64,000 nucleotides of DNA from Chrysomallon squamiferum. Its lineage: Eukaryota; Mollusca; Gastropoda; Neomphalida; Peltospiridae. How positions within the stretch are numbered: position 1 is the stretch's first letter; each line of letters starts with the position of its first letter. Shown here piece by piece: positions 14,113 through 55,882 of the stretch. The notes beneath the pieces are model-generated. The model was not told where the DNA came from and searched no databases. It saw nothing but the letters and a program-made list of their open reading frames with translations. The stretch spans positions 1 through 64,000 of the forward strand of contig CM022671.1 in NCBI GenBank assembly GCA_012295275.1, written 5' to 3'. Both the position numbers and the translations under genes were made by a program.

Positions 14113-14206
14113 AAAACCCTAACCCTAACCCTAACCCAACGAAACCTAAAAAACCCGATTTTCAAAACCTGAAAAACCCTGTAACCCTATTCCGTTTGGT
14201 CCCTAA
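14113..14206 (+). repeat. last satellite copy converted towards telomeric CCCTAA words
   Basis: The tract at 14117-14137 is three CCCTAA hexamers plus CCC. The following ~70 bp still align with the satellite in register, but scattered positions read CCT, CCC, CCCT or AACC where the consensus has TT, GTT, TCC or GTGG. The sequence ends with GTCCCTAAAAATAA in place of GTCGGGAAAAATAT. It may be a true satellite/telomere mosaic, or a consensus built from mixed telomeric and satellite reads. Confidence 0.8.
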
Positions 14207-14212
14207 AAATAA

Positions 14213-14283
14213 CTGCTCGTTTCTTTTTCACATGCATTTAAAATATGTTGCGCACCTTCTGTAAATGTTGGATACGTTTTTGT
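14213..14283 (-). repeat. diverged inverted satellite fragment at array edge
   Basis: Read on the minus strand, this piece matches the satellite section that runs from the CGTTTCCAACATTTACC block to the ACGAGCA block. On the plus strand it begins TGCTCGTTTCTTTTTCA, continues through GCACCTTCTGTAAATG and ends near GGATACGTTTTTG. Several substitutions and small gaps separate it from the array consensus. Beyond 14283 the similarity fades. It marks an orientation switch exactly where the array meets single-copy DNA. Confidence 0.75.
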
Positions 14284-14956
14284 CCTCTCATTTTCTCTGC
14301 TTCAGTATACTGAAGTTTTTGTTCATCTTAAAGAGTAACATTATCTTGAAGTTTGATTTTGCAAATATCCTTGAAACTAAATATTATACGTACATTAAAA
14401 ATGTCCGACATACAACATCCCCAAACACAAACTACACAAGTTCGTTGTCGATAATACTCTTTAATTTTTAATGTAGCATAATATTACAGAAATGTACAAT
14501 ATAACGTATAGAGTTGCCAAAACATCTTTCTTACGAAATATATGTTCTCTCTTCTCCCTTCAACTAACTTTCACTCCTGAAACATTGAACACATTACACA
14601 CACCTGATCAGTATTGGCAGATCATTACTGTCATGGGTTTTTATGATAGTCACAGTGGCATTCTTTACCATATATTAATGTCCAAGAGTGTTGGAGGAAT
14701 TTCCCAATTACCTTGAATATAAAGGAAGAGAAATAAACCTCAGACACCTTAGTGGTGTTTATGTAAGTTTAGTAAACCAGAGATTGTGCTTTAGTTGAAT
14801 CCCTCACTTACACTTGTATTAAAACGCTACATTACTATACTTTGTTGATAATAAAGTATTATTACAAAATTTATATAGCTCACGAAGCCCAACAATTTCA
14901 CTTTGATCACCATGTTGTTGCTATTTTGTTTCTTTTTTAAATGTTGAAAGAAGAAG

Positions 14957-15044
14957 AAATTATAGATTTAGTAAATTGTATTTTTGATAAATGTCAAATG
15001 AAATTATAGATTTAGTAAATTGTATTTTTGATAAATGTCAAATG
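14957..15044 (+). repeat. 44-bp direct tandem duplication
   Basis: Two apparently identical 44-bp units start at 14957 and 15001, each beginning AAATTATAGATTTAG and ending GTCAAATG. The identity implies a recent slippage-type duplication. Confidence 0.9.
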
Positions 15045-15363
15045 AAACAGATGTCTTCTGAGCTCTATAAAGATGAATTTCACGGGAAAATATACAGTTT
15101 ACAATCTATAGTCCATGAAAAACTAAAATGGACCTAAGCCCAAATCAGTCTTATAGCATAAGATTAATATGTCACGATAACTTTTTATATCTGTCTTTCT
15201 AGCTATAGATTGTCTGTCTGTCTCTGTACGTATGTATTTATGATTGTATGTATGTATTAGGTATGTATGAATGTATGCATGTATGTATATATATATGTAT
15301 GTATCTATCTAATTATCTATTTATATCAATATTAATTTAATATATCTGATGGTTTGCTTGCTC

Positions 15364-15862
15364 CTATTTTACACTATGATTCAGAAGAAAGGGGAAATTT
15401 TTTATTGCAAAATGTTTAAGGATGTTCAAATAAAAATATTTGAACGTTTTTAAAATTAGGTTACCCAGACCTTGTTGCTGCTTGCGAAGGTCCACCATAA
15501 CCATTAAATCTTCAGGGCCCTCAAAATAAAGGCCCGCTATTGTTTTTATAGCTGCAAAGTAATAATAATAAACTGGACAACGCAAAACATATCCTTTTCC
15601 ATTACGGGATAATGTTTTAATGATTTGCTGCAGAAAATCATTAACAGGACGCGATCTCTGTATAATCATGTTTAAGACAGATGTCTTAATGATTCAGCTA
15701 CGTACAGTGATTACTAATAAACATACTCTATTTGAAATTAAATTTACTGTTAACGAAAAACTCTTGACCCTGACTCTGCCATTCTGGTGGCTTCCTGCAA
15801 GTCGCGCAAATTATGAAAAGCAATGTCAGAAATTGCCTTTTCTAAATAGCCCTTTAAAATAA
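15364..15862 (-). pseudogene. unrecognised minus-strand coding scraps
   Basis: Two open stretches on the minus strand look more protein-like than their surroundings. One at about 15775-15845 reads AISDIAFHNLRDLQEATRMA. A second, 15364-15669, reads through PVNDFLQQIIKTLSRNGKGY and then GLYFEGPEDLMVMVDLRKQQ. Stops lie between them, and no plausible splice pair joins them. I do not recognise the family. They may be a decayed gene or mobile element, or chance. Confidence 0.25.
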
Positions 15863-16156
15863 TAATTACAAAACCAGCAGGGGAGACCGTCGTAATGAAC
15901 ATAACAGACAAAATAACATTAGCCACTGGACCACAACTAGTTCACTAGTTGCATTGTCGCAAGTTCATTGAAGAAACGTTTGCAAGCATATGAGAAAATC
16001 TTGCGACGGAGCAACTGTCAAAATCGGCGATGGCTCTCATTAACAAGTATCCAAATTGACTTGGAGGTAAAACGAACTTCTCAACACGGAGTTTGACAAC
16101 TGATCCGGGTGCTTCTCAGATGACGCAGCTGAAGATCAGAACTACACGGCGACGCA

Positions 16157-16325
16157 TTGGAGCTGCTCTTGTACAAACTCATCAAAGATCACAACTTGCA
16201 GTCATGTTTTCCTAATACTGAAATAATGCTACGCATGTATTTGTGTATGATGGTTTATTGTGGACCGGAGAGGCTTGTAAAGTATGATATATACTTCTTA
16301 TATAGAAGAATCAGCCCCCAGTTTA
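16157..16325 (+). pseudogene. hAT-family transposase dimerisation-domain remnant
   Basis: The translation (LLLYKLIKDHNLQSCFPNTE, then IMLRMYL and GPERLVK) follows the pattern of the C-terminal dimerisation region of hAT transposases: a hydrophobic helix, then FPN or YPN, an ALRI-like stretch, and a GER...K motif. The usual LTLPVTVAS core is degraded, no upstream transposase frame is open, and a poly-A and TAA tract follows. It is a fragment only; the assignment rests on short motifs. Confidence 0.4.
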
Positions 16326-16423
16326 AAAAAAAAAAAATAATAATAATAAAAAATGTTGATATGATCACTGACAACAACAACAATAATAATAAGAACTTCA
16401 CCACCAAACGTCACCATTACCAA

Positions 16424-16456
<33 letters not shown>

Positions 16457-16461
16457 AACTA

Positions 16462-16504
<43 letters not shown>

Positions 16505-16520
16505 TGATGATGATGATGAA
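16321..16520. repeat. compound trinucleotide microsatellite
   Basis: Successive runs of TAA/AAC, TAC, TAA and TGA repeats. The long open frames here are repeat translations and not genes. Confidence 0.9.
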
Positions 16521-16752
16521 AATTCTAACAAATATATGATTAGTAACAGGAACGTGCAATGGTTCACACGGAGCCAGATACAATAAAATGTCTAATACTG
16601 AAAGATAATAACATTACTGTTAATACTAATCTGAATCTGTCAGTTTATCAAATAAATAGTATGGCTTTGTACAGCGGCAGAGAGAATAAAAAATAATGTC
16701 ATAATAAATACACATGCGTACATACACGTACACTCGGTTTATACATGTGTTA

Positions 16753-16797
<45 letters not shown>

Positions 16798-18134
16798 GTT
16801 ATCTTTTTTCTTTTTTAAAAGAAGTGTGAACCCCCAAACACAAACACAAAACAACAACAAAAAGCTTAATATGAACTTCTGATGTTTTGATCCGTAAATC
16901 AACTTTTAAGATAATATACATTCCAGATATAAATTGTTCCTCTTCCCCATCCCCCTAAATGTATAGGCTACAAATCATAGCCTATGTTACTATGTTCGAC
17001 ACACTGCCCTGGTTTATCTGCTTATGTGATACGTGCTATGTGATGTATGTTTCTTTTATAGGAAGCAGCTTAAAAAAGTAATATTCTTAACTGTTTAATT
17101 AAAATGATTTCATAATCGATCATACTTTCTCGTTCATTTTGTCATTATGCAAGTAAATATGATTAAAAGCTAATAATCATTATTAATAAAATGTATGGTT
17201 AAACAATCTTTATTCGTTAAGATTAGAATTCTAAGAAATCTTTTGCACTTAGACATCATCTGATTACAGTGATCGGGACTTAGTAGCTAAGAGCGAATAT
17301 TTCTTGGTAACGATTTGCGTATTAATACAGTTTTATTATCATCTTTTTTTTCTGTTTTTCTTTTTTGTTTCTTATTCCAAAATCATAACAATTCATAAGA
17401 CAAACAACTGATCATATTAATTTTGTACTATCTGCATGATAATTTTTTATTAATGATTATTTTATACATCACCGATAAGTTACGGGCTATATTCCTTACA
17501 GTGCCCGTTAACGGAAGGCGCAAATAATAAACTGACAGTTGTTGTTTGGTGTCTGTTTCGTTAGAAGAAAGGTGCTCGTTGTTTTGCACCTGTTTTGTAT
17601 CAAGAGTATAGACATTTTCAGCAACATAAATCATGACTGAGTATTATTTAAATGTATACAGAAAATGCAAAATGTGGAAAATTTCATTAATGTTCTGAGG
17701 TGATGGAAAGTAGCATCTGCTTCTCGGTCGCCTAATTTTGTTTTATAATTAATATGATATCGTGTTACTCTGAAGTGTCAAATGTGCAACTGTATTTTTA
17801 GATTGAAGATACTCACAGTATCATGAGTATGAGTATCATTAGCATCTATTTTTAAAACCTCTGTTTTTGTTTATTAATGATAAACTACAGATAATTAATT
17901 TGTGCACCTAAAGCAATATGCCACATTTGGATAGTTTACTGGTACCAGTACTGAAATTGTTTGCATTTGATCACTTCCATTTAATCATTAATGACAGTTA
18001 ATTCAAGGCTGTCAACCGAAGATTCTATTATGTAAAGATACACAGTTTCAGCAGTTACATTTATTAGAACTAATAATATTCAGGAGATGTTTCGTCATTT
18101 TTAATGTGACAACAGAACGATACTAAACCTAAAG

Positions 18135-47931
<29,797 letters not shown>

Positions 47932-47935
47932 CTGT

Positions 47936-49006
47936 TCTCATAAAGCATATCACATACAATGTGTTCTCAGTCTCACATATATGTTCTCAGTCAAACATAA
48001 AATAAGTTCTCAATATGTTCTCAGCTACATAAAGTATGTGTTCTTGGTTACATATAAAGTATGTGTTCAGTGACACATAAAAAAAATATTGTCAATAGCA
48101 TATAAAGTATGTGTTCAGTGACACAAAAAAAATATTGTCAGTAACATAAAGTATGTGTTCAGTGACACATAAAACATATTGTCAGTAACATAAAGTATGT
48201 GTTCAGTGACACATAAAAAAAATATTGTCAGTGACACAAAAAAAAATATTGTCATAACATAAAGTATGTGTTCAGTGACACATAAAAAATATTGTCAATA
48301 GCATAAAGTATGTGTTCAGTATATTGTCAGTAACATAAAGTATGTGTTCAGTGACACATAAAACATATTGTCAGTAACATATAAAGTATGTGTTCAGTGA
48401 CACATAAAACATATTGTCAGTAACATATAAAGTATGTGTTCAGTGACACATAAAACATATTGTCAGTAACATATAAAGTATGTGTTCAGTGACACATAAA
48501 ACCAATATTGTCAGTAACATATAAAGTATGTGTTCAGTGACACATAAAATATATTGTCAGTAACATATAAAGTATGTGTTCAGTGACACATAAAACCAAT
48601 ATTGTCAGTAACATAAAGTATGTGTTCAGTGACACATAAAACGTATTGTCAGTAACATAAAGTATGTGTTCAGTGACACATAAAACATATTGTCAGTAAC
48701 ATATAAAGTATGTGTTCAGTGACACATAAAACATATTGTCAGTAACATATAAAGTATGTGTTCAGTGACACATAAAACATATTGTCGGTAACATATAAAG
48801 TATGTGTTCAGTGACACATAAAACCAATATTGTCAGTAACATATAAAGTATGTGTTCAGTGACACATAAAATATATTGTCAGTAACATATAAAGTATGTG
48901 TTCAGTGACACATAAAACCAATATTGTCAGTAACATAAAGTATGTGTTCAGTGACAAATAAAACCAATATTGTCAGTAACATATAAAGTATGTGTTCAGT
49001 GACATA
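47936..49006 (+). repeat. ~46-bp minisatellite in SUR 3' flank
   Basis: After a degenerate start, about 20 copies of a unit reading GTGTTCAGTGACACATAAAA then CATATTGTCAGTAACATATA and AAGTAT begin near 48030. Units are 40-47 bp, with CATATT/CCAATATT and CATAAAG/CATATAAAG variants. It starts just after the stop codon and is probably within the 3' untranslated region. Confidence 0.92.
48957..48962 (+). terminator. candidate SUR polyadenylation hexamer
   Basis: AATAAA here is the first canonical hexamer after the stop. It exists only because this minisatellite unit reads GACAAATAAAACC where the others read GACACATAAAA. Further AATAAA copies lie at 49724 and about 49763. Which is used cannot be told from sequence. 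Confidence 0.3.
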
Positions 49007-49129
49007 CATCAGTAAGTTTACATGAGAGTACAATTCATTATGTTCTCATGAACATATTTCTTTTTCTTTCACATAAAACTAAAATAGTAAAGTTCTAAGC
49101 TGGTGCTTTCATAATACTAGATTACAGAC

Positions 49130-50060
49130 TTGGATAGAGATGTTTTATTCAGTGAGCTGTCTGCAAGAAACAAGAGTTAATCATTTGAAAGATGAATAAG
49201 AAGATAAAATCATAAATTTGTGTTATTACTTAAAAGAACTATTTGAGTATTTAATAGAATGTGATATAAAGGAATACTGCATTAGCAGAATAAGTCATAA
49301 AGGAGCTGCTGGAGTAAATTACTCAACAGACTGAATTGAAAAAGGAGCTGGTCATAAAAGCTTCACTGAAAAAAATGAGTGATAAAGAAATTAGGTGAAT
49401 ACTTTGTAAACACAATAAGAATTAAAACACGAGTTTTTACAGAAACAGAGTTTAAAGATTTAGTTGAGTATTTGATTGAGAATCATACATGAGTTGATTT
49501 TTTTTATTGACAAAATGAGTCATAAAGGAGCTAAACAAAACAAATATTTCAGAGATAGTCAGTCAGAGAGGAGCTGAGTATTCAACTTAGTGAGTCAAAG
49601 AATACACTAGCCTCGTGCAAAACATCTGTAAACAAAATGAGCTGATCATGTACTTCAGTAACAAAATGAGTCGAGAAAATTCTCTTTGTGCTCAGTCTTA
49701 GGAGCTTGCCAAGTATTTAAATGAATAAATGTATCATCACCAAAATTTTGTTTGAAATACATAATAAATAAAATTGTAATGTAAAGAATCGTGCAACTTA
49801 CGTTACTGACAAAATAAAAATAATATAATATATAGTAGTTTTGAAAGAGCCACTTGAATTATTCATTAACAAGTGAATAACACAGGAGTTAATGATTCTT
49901 GAAGGAGACCTTTGTTTCATTAACAAATTTGTTGAAGGAGTCAACTTAGCATTTAATTAACTAGCTGAATCATGAAATATTTAACAAAATGTGTTTATAA
50001 AGAAGCCAGATGAACATTTTGTTACCAAAGTGTGAAATAACTCGGGGAAACACATTAATG
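49130..50060 (+). repeat. very degenerate ~100-bp repeat family
   Basis: Phrases such as ACAAAATGAGTCATAAAGGAGCT recur at about 49280, 49510, 49655, 49850 and 49930 with growing divergence, suggesting an old tandem array. Confidence 0.5.
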
Positions 50061-50279
50061 AAATGTATGAAGAAAAAAAGCATATCTTTAAATTTTCTTT
50101 TATTATTATTTTTAAAATTTATTTTATTTTTATTTTAATGTTTTGATGTTGTCACAGAAAGATAAAATGACATGATAACCTCAAGATCCAATAAAAATGG
50201 ACAAGTTAACAGTTATAAAATATTAAAATCTGTAATTTTAAACTGCATGTTAGATGATAATGTTATAGCTATGAGTCAT

Positions 50280-50930
50280 GAAATCTATAAATTAATATTT
50301 TAAATAACAGATTCTAAAATGTACTTCTGACAAAAAAAGATAAAAACTGTTGATGATATTTTAAGTTGTATTCAAAGTGTAGATTAAAAAGTGCTCAGGT
50401 ATATAGTTATGGAATTTAGAAAGAACCTTTTCAAATAAAGATGTATTAAGGAGACAGCCTTTATGAGATTACATGATAGAGCAGTAGTTGTAAGTTATGT
50501 TTAAATAGAAGTTCATGTGGATGAAATTGTCTTTTTCAATGTATTTTATACACATCTTTTCAGTATCAGTTTTATGGATGAAAAATTCATAAGCATATTT
50601 AAATGATACATGTTTAAAATGCAAATTAAATGCAGTTCTATATTTACATAGATTATTTATAAGATATAAAAATCTGCTTTTGCAACATATGGATGAAAGT
50701 TTATAACAAAATTTCATGACATATTTTCAAAATAGATATTAAATGACAGTGCTATACTGAAATATATTATTTATTTGATGTATAACTTACATAAACTGAT
50801 CTTGCAACATTATGGATGAAAATTTCACAACCAAATTTAGTAATCCATCTTCAAAATGTGTACTAAGTTACAGTTATACATTATTTATGGAGATGTGTAA
50901 TTTTCATAATTGTTGCATCAGTGTGTTGAT
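50280..50930 (+). repeat. degenerate ~120-bp tandem repeat
   Basis: TATGGATGAAA with matching flanks recurs near 50573, 50688 and 50811, and a weaker GTGGATGAAA near 50517, each followed by an AAATG...CAGT(T/G)CTATA segment. Confidence 0.6.
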
Positions 50931-52019
50931 AAAGTGTTGAGCTGCATATTCAAAGAGAAAATTAATTCATGGGTTTTTTGCTTATGAATTATTTATGATA
51001 GATTTTTAAATGTTTCCTTCAAGACAGATCTGGGGATGACTATTTTATTTTAAAATCTCTCACTGCTTAATAATACATTTAATCTGTTACAGATTTAAAA
51101 TGGAAAATTTCAGTGACATTTTAAAAGTAATTATTGTGGCTCAGTTAAGGATTTTTACGAAACATTAAATACAGACACGCTGTTTTTTCCCCTATGATTT
51201 GATGTATGTTTACTCTGTTTGTGGTTGTTATTTTTTCATAATAGATGTAATATTAAGAATATTTTATAGGCCTAACTTTGATATTAGAACATTTGAAATG
51301 TTTTTTTTTTTTTATATTAGGAATATTTTAAATAACATGAACAACATTTTAAATGTACTGTAGTGAATCCATCTATGATAAGCCTGAAATAATTACAAAT
51401 CATAACATTACTTCTGATTTATCCGCAAAATTATCACAGAGTATTCTTGGTTATAATATACAAGATCTGAAATCTTGCCCTACATAGGTATTTTCATAAC
51501 CCACTGTATGTAAACATGTTAGCAATGATTTTGTTTGTATTAAGATATTTTATATCAGTATTTTATTTTTTTAAATATTTGTGAGCTTGTATGTATATTT
51601 GAAAATACGATTGAATTAAGGCCCTACAAAAGGAATATATGTTTCAAACTGATATTACCTATCATCATTCAGAATCATTGAAATCATTGTACTGTTGTTG
51701 TGGATTAGATGTTTTTTCATTTTTATATAATATATATTTAGAGGTTAGTTATTACTGGTATATATATGAATGTACATGCAATACACATGTATGTGAAAAT
51801 ATGTAAAGTGTCTGTCTCTGTTGTGTGTGTCTCACATGCACGTTTAATATCTCCACACCCAACCACACCTACACACGTACACGTACCCATTGTTTATCTT
51901 ACAGAGCTTGTTTCTGAAGAAATCTGTACATTCACCGATTTTATATTTAATCATATTACCCTATTAAATCTATTGTATTATTTATAACCTACATTAAGTA
52001 CCAACATCTGCTAGACAAC

Positions 52020-52330
52020 AAAGTCAAAATATTTAATATATAAAAATGCCAAAGAAAAATATTTTAAAAAAGAAAGATAATAAGATGTATTTTTGTGTTC
52101 AAAGCTGAAAACAAAATTAAAATTATTAATGCTAAGCTGTGAGACTAATGTAGAATTGTGATTAAACATGTCAAAACAGTTAATATATGAGCATGTCAAA
52201 GATAAATATTGTTTTTAAAAAGATAACATTTAGTAATGCATACTAGTATATTTTTGTTCAAAGATGGAAAAAAAACAACCAAAAAACCCCCCAAAAAACA
52301 TTAAGATTATTAATGCTAATATGGATTTAT
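52020..52330 (+). repeat. diverged ~150-180 bp tandem duplication
   Basis: Two blocks share ATATTTAATATATAAAAATG / CAGTTAATATATGAGCATG, CAAAG(A)AAAATATT, TATTTTTGT(G)TTCAAAG and ATTATTAATGCTAA in the same order. Confidence 0.65.
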
Positions 52331-53267
52331 GGTATTAATGCATACTTTTGATGGTATTTAATACTTTTAGGAAATTGCATTAATTATTGATTTTCTGTTA
52401 GTTACAGGATTTATGTTTTTGTCACCAATCTTTATTAATAAAGAAGTATTACAATAGAATTACAAGTCATATGAGATGCATAGATAAAGCTATTTTAAAA
52501 AATATTTCTTTTTATTAACATATTTTGACTTCTTCAAACATGAGACACTGGTACTAATAAAGAACTTGTCATACTTTATCATTAGCAAAGATTGGTAGAA
52601 AGAATCAAATATAATAACTAATTGGATAAAACTAAAATGTATTTAGGCTGTTGACAGTATCCCAAACAAAAGCAGTTTTCTTTTGAAATAATATGAGATA
52701 TAAATGACAATGACTAAAAGTCTTGTGTATGTATCGTGTGTGTGTGAGAGAGATTACAGTAATGCAGGCTAAGTGTAGGTAAATACAAATAATTATCTTG
52801 CAATGTAGTATTAAAATCCTGGGACTATTTAATAATTATTATATATGTGCCATAAACTTAATAAAATCTGGTGTCTGTTTCTGTTTACAGATATAAACGT
52901 AGCCAGCATCAGCCCAAGGTGATGTAAATGTGATAGCTGGGTGTAGTTTGTTTTACAGTTTATTTCTTATATCATTATACAGTGTGTTAACAAAGACTTA
53001 AAATAATCGATCAGTATTTGTTACTGTATTATCTGAATATACATGGTATTAGCTTTCCACAGTAAAATCTGTGCAAAAGTAATAAACAACAGTCATTCAG
53101 TAATCAAGGTAAATCTATAAAATACTTTAATTTAAAAAAACAGGGATTTTTAAGCAGTTTATAATCCAGGTGAATGTGCTGTGTAATATCATTCTGATGT
53201 CTTCAGTTCATGTTTTATTTGTTGTAAAATAACCCCTGCCAGATACAGTTTGTCATGATTATTATTA

Positions 53268-53308
<41 letters not shown>

Positions 53309-53507
53309 GATCAGTGTTTTACATCTCAAATTATAGTAGTGTTGAACAAACAGATTAAGGTATTTACATTTTACAAATAATGTTTATTCCATTTGTTATT
53401 ACTTTGTAATAACCTGTTTTGGTTCAACAAATTTTCACAATGACATTTGACTGAGAATAAACCAAAAATAAAAAAAACTCACAAGAAATAACCATAATTA
53501 AAAAAAA

Positions 53508-53553
<46 letters not shown>

Positions 53554-53912
53554 TATGAAAAAATATGAAAGTAAATAAAAATGTTATAAAAAAAAATAAA
53601 TAACAAAAAACACTTCATAATGCCTAATCTGAGTTTTGTGAATTCAAAAATTAAATTTAGATTTATATGTATCAAAATGTTTGTACATTATAAAAAAGTG
53701 AAGGCACTACAAACTACAACCCATTGTAAGAATATGACTTAATTTTAAAAATGAAAAAAGTGGCTGATTGAAATAATTTTAATGTATTAAAATTTATTTA
53801 TAAACTTTAACAAAACCACATCAGTTTTTTTTAGTTTTTTATGGTATACATTTTTATGTGCAATATATTTATGAGTCATATATTTGGAATTTACTGTTAA
53901 TTTTAAAAACAA

Positions 53913-54066
53913 TTTTATATGATTAATAACTATACAGTGAATATAAACAATTTTATATGATTAATAACTATACAGTGAATATAAACTATTTTATATGATT
54001 AATAACTATACAGTGAATATAAACTATTTTATATGATTAATAACTATACAGTGAATATAAACTATT
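53913..54066 (+). repeat. 38-bp tandem repeat, four copies
   Basis: Units starting at 53913, 53951, 53989 and 54027 (TTTTATATGATTAATAACTA...) are nearly identical, differing mainly AAACAATT versus AAACTATT. Confidence 0.93.
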
Positions 54067-54508
54067 ATGAATAACTCAGAAACCATTTTTTTTATATAGC
54101 GTAAAATAATTGTTATTTTTTATTTGTAGGTAAGTTTGTTGTAATATACTATATTGTTGTTTATATTTTAGAGTGGATGTGTTTGCAGACTGTATTTATA
54201 ATTCATTTTATAAAGATGTGGTTAATAGACAATGTTTTAATTATTTATGTGTTCATGTTCTTAGTTGTACCTGATCAAGAATATTTGTACAGTGTTTAAC
54301 ATTATTTCTATTTTGATGTGTGTTCAAGTTGTCACAATAAACTGTTTTAAAAATGAGCAAAATGGGAGTTTTAGTCTAAAAGTTGGAATTAAACAATTAT
54401 TTTCATGAAAAGAATTCCTGAAAAAAATCTAACTGATAAAACTTGCTTAGTAAAAAGTCAATTTAATATTCTTTATGCCACTTGGAACAATTCAGTAGGC
54501 ACTTTCAT

Positions 54509-54553
<45 letters not shown>

Positions 54554-55098
54554 TTACTTTCATTAGGACATTTAGTTATTCTTCAATAAATAAATATATA
54601 AATATATATGTATACACACACATTTGTACACTTTTTATTTTGATAATGTCTATATAATCTCAGTAAATGTGCGTGCAATCTGCATGTCTAAGTGCAAAGT
54701 GAATCAAGAGAATGGAAAATGTCCATCAAATAATCAGTCATAAAAGTTCCATTATTTTCTCGTTAATTTCTTATTAACAGTATTATTAACAAGTTTTAGA
54801 TGATAGAAACTGAGTTAATGAATTAATCGCAATGTTTTAAAGGACTCGTAAACTGACGTTTTGTTAACAATCTTATTTACTTTGAAAGCAATATCGTAAT
54901 AAACTAATTTATTATTAGTGTTTCAGTGGCAGACCCAGCAGCGTAGGAAGAACCTTGTTTTCAATGACGTCACTAGTTTTTGTGAACTGTCATTTTGCTG
55001 AATTGTTCTTAAGAGCTTAGTGTGGTTAACATCGTAGTTAACAAAACTGTTTAATCAGGTTTATTGTCTAACTGAAGACAACCATGACATTCCACAAT

Positions 55099-55140
55099 GT
55101 GTGTGTGTGTGTGTATGTGTGCGTGCGCGCGCGCGCGCGC
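55099..55140. repeat. (TG)n-(CG)n alternating tract
   Basis: TG repeats pass into GCGCGCGCGC. This alternating purine-pyrimidine sequence is prone to Z-DNA, and lies 18 bp before Tigger relic 2. Confidence 0.9.
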
Positions 55141-55157
55141 AATGTATCCCTGATTTA

Positions 55158-55882
55158 CAAGTACCCCAACTTACGAGTTTTCTGAATTACGAGCAGTCGC
55201 TTGGTTGATATTTTATTTTGAGTTGCGAGCCAAAATCCGAGTTACGAGCGAGCTTCAGATACACCGCCGCTAGTTGGCGCAACTAACAGCACAACATCCG
55301 GACAGCATCCTGCGTCTCACTAGTTTACTGTACGTGGATGCCTGGCCGTTCTTGTGTTGTGTTCGCGTTTTGTATAGTATTTTGCCAATTTTTTTTTTGC
55401 TCTGACTATTGTTCGTAAGAAAGAGTGCAAAGGACAGTGCTTAGAAGAAGAAGCGGATGATGTCCATTGAATTACAGCATGAAATCATTGAAAAACACGA
55501 GAGAGGTGTGCATGTAGTCGACTTGGTTAGGCAGTACCAGCTTAGTACCATACTGAAACAGGAGTCGATAAAGTCTGTAACTCCAGCCAAAGGCTTTAAA
55601 ATAATGTCTGATCTCCAAGATAAATACACTTTACAAAACCAATTTATTTCTTTACATTCTCTTTTATTTTGTTTTTCTACAATATTTGTCATTTATAAAT
55701 ATTTTTCTCTTATTTAATTTTTTTTTTTTTTTTTTTAAATGGGGGTGGTTTTGAGGGGGGGCTTAAGAGGATTAATGGTATTTCACTTAATTTCAGTCGA
55801 GAAAACTGATTTGATATACGAGCAAATTGAGTTACGAGCTCGGTCAAGGCGAGAATTAAACTCGTAAGTCAAGGTACACCTG
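55158..55882 (+). mobile_element. Tigger/pogo-like DNA transposon relic 2
   Basis: Ends are CAAGTACCCCAACTTACGAG (left) and CTCGTAAGTCAAGGTACACCTG (right, inverted), flanked by TA on both sides. The plus-strand frame at 55457 reads MMSIELQHEIIEKHERGVHV then TILKQESIKSVTPAKGFKIM, the Tigger helix-turn-helix start. The frame then decays. It resembles relic 1 in intron 17, including GAGTGCAAAGGACAGTGCT upstream of the coding part. Confidence 0.82.

Larger units (their letters stand above)
14284..18134. other. intergenic region between satellite and SUR
   Basis: AT-rich and apparently single-copy. It holds a 44-bp tandem duplication (14957-15044), an imperfect TATG run (about 15220-15310), unrecognised ORF scraps (15364-15862), a hAT transposase remnant (16157-16325), compound trinucleotide microsatellites (16321-16520) and a TTA run (about 16748-16797). 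From 16800 to 18060 I see nothing recognisable. The last ~75 bp before 18135 probably include SUR 5' untranslated sequence. I could not identify a TATA box or an upstream exon. Confidence 0.6.
49007..55157. other. intergenic region downstream of SUR
   Basis: About 6 kb of AT-rich sequence without a recognisable gene. It holds decayed tandem repeats (about 49130-50060, 50280-50930, 52020-52330), a 38-bp repeat (53913-54066), ATT/AAT runs (about 53260-53307 and 53505-53552), a TTTA run (54507-54550) and a TG/CG tract (55099-55140). Between these I see nothing. Confidence 0.65.

Noticed and set aside
1-14172. Many overlapping long ORFs on both strands of the satellite
   Set aside because: All frames are open because the unit has few stop codons; the 374-bp period shifts frame each copy, and run-length noise shifts it again. 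No domain or codon signal.
52888-52940. Possible alternative last SUR exon after TGTTTACAG
   Set aside because: A lone acceptor-like site; the following bases encode nothing conserved, and exon 33 completes NBD2.
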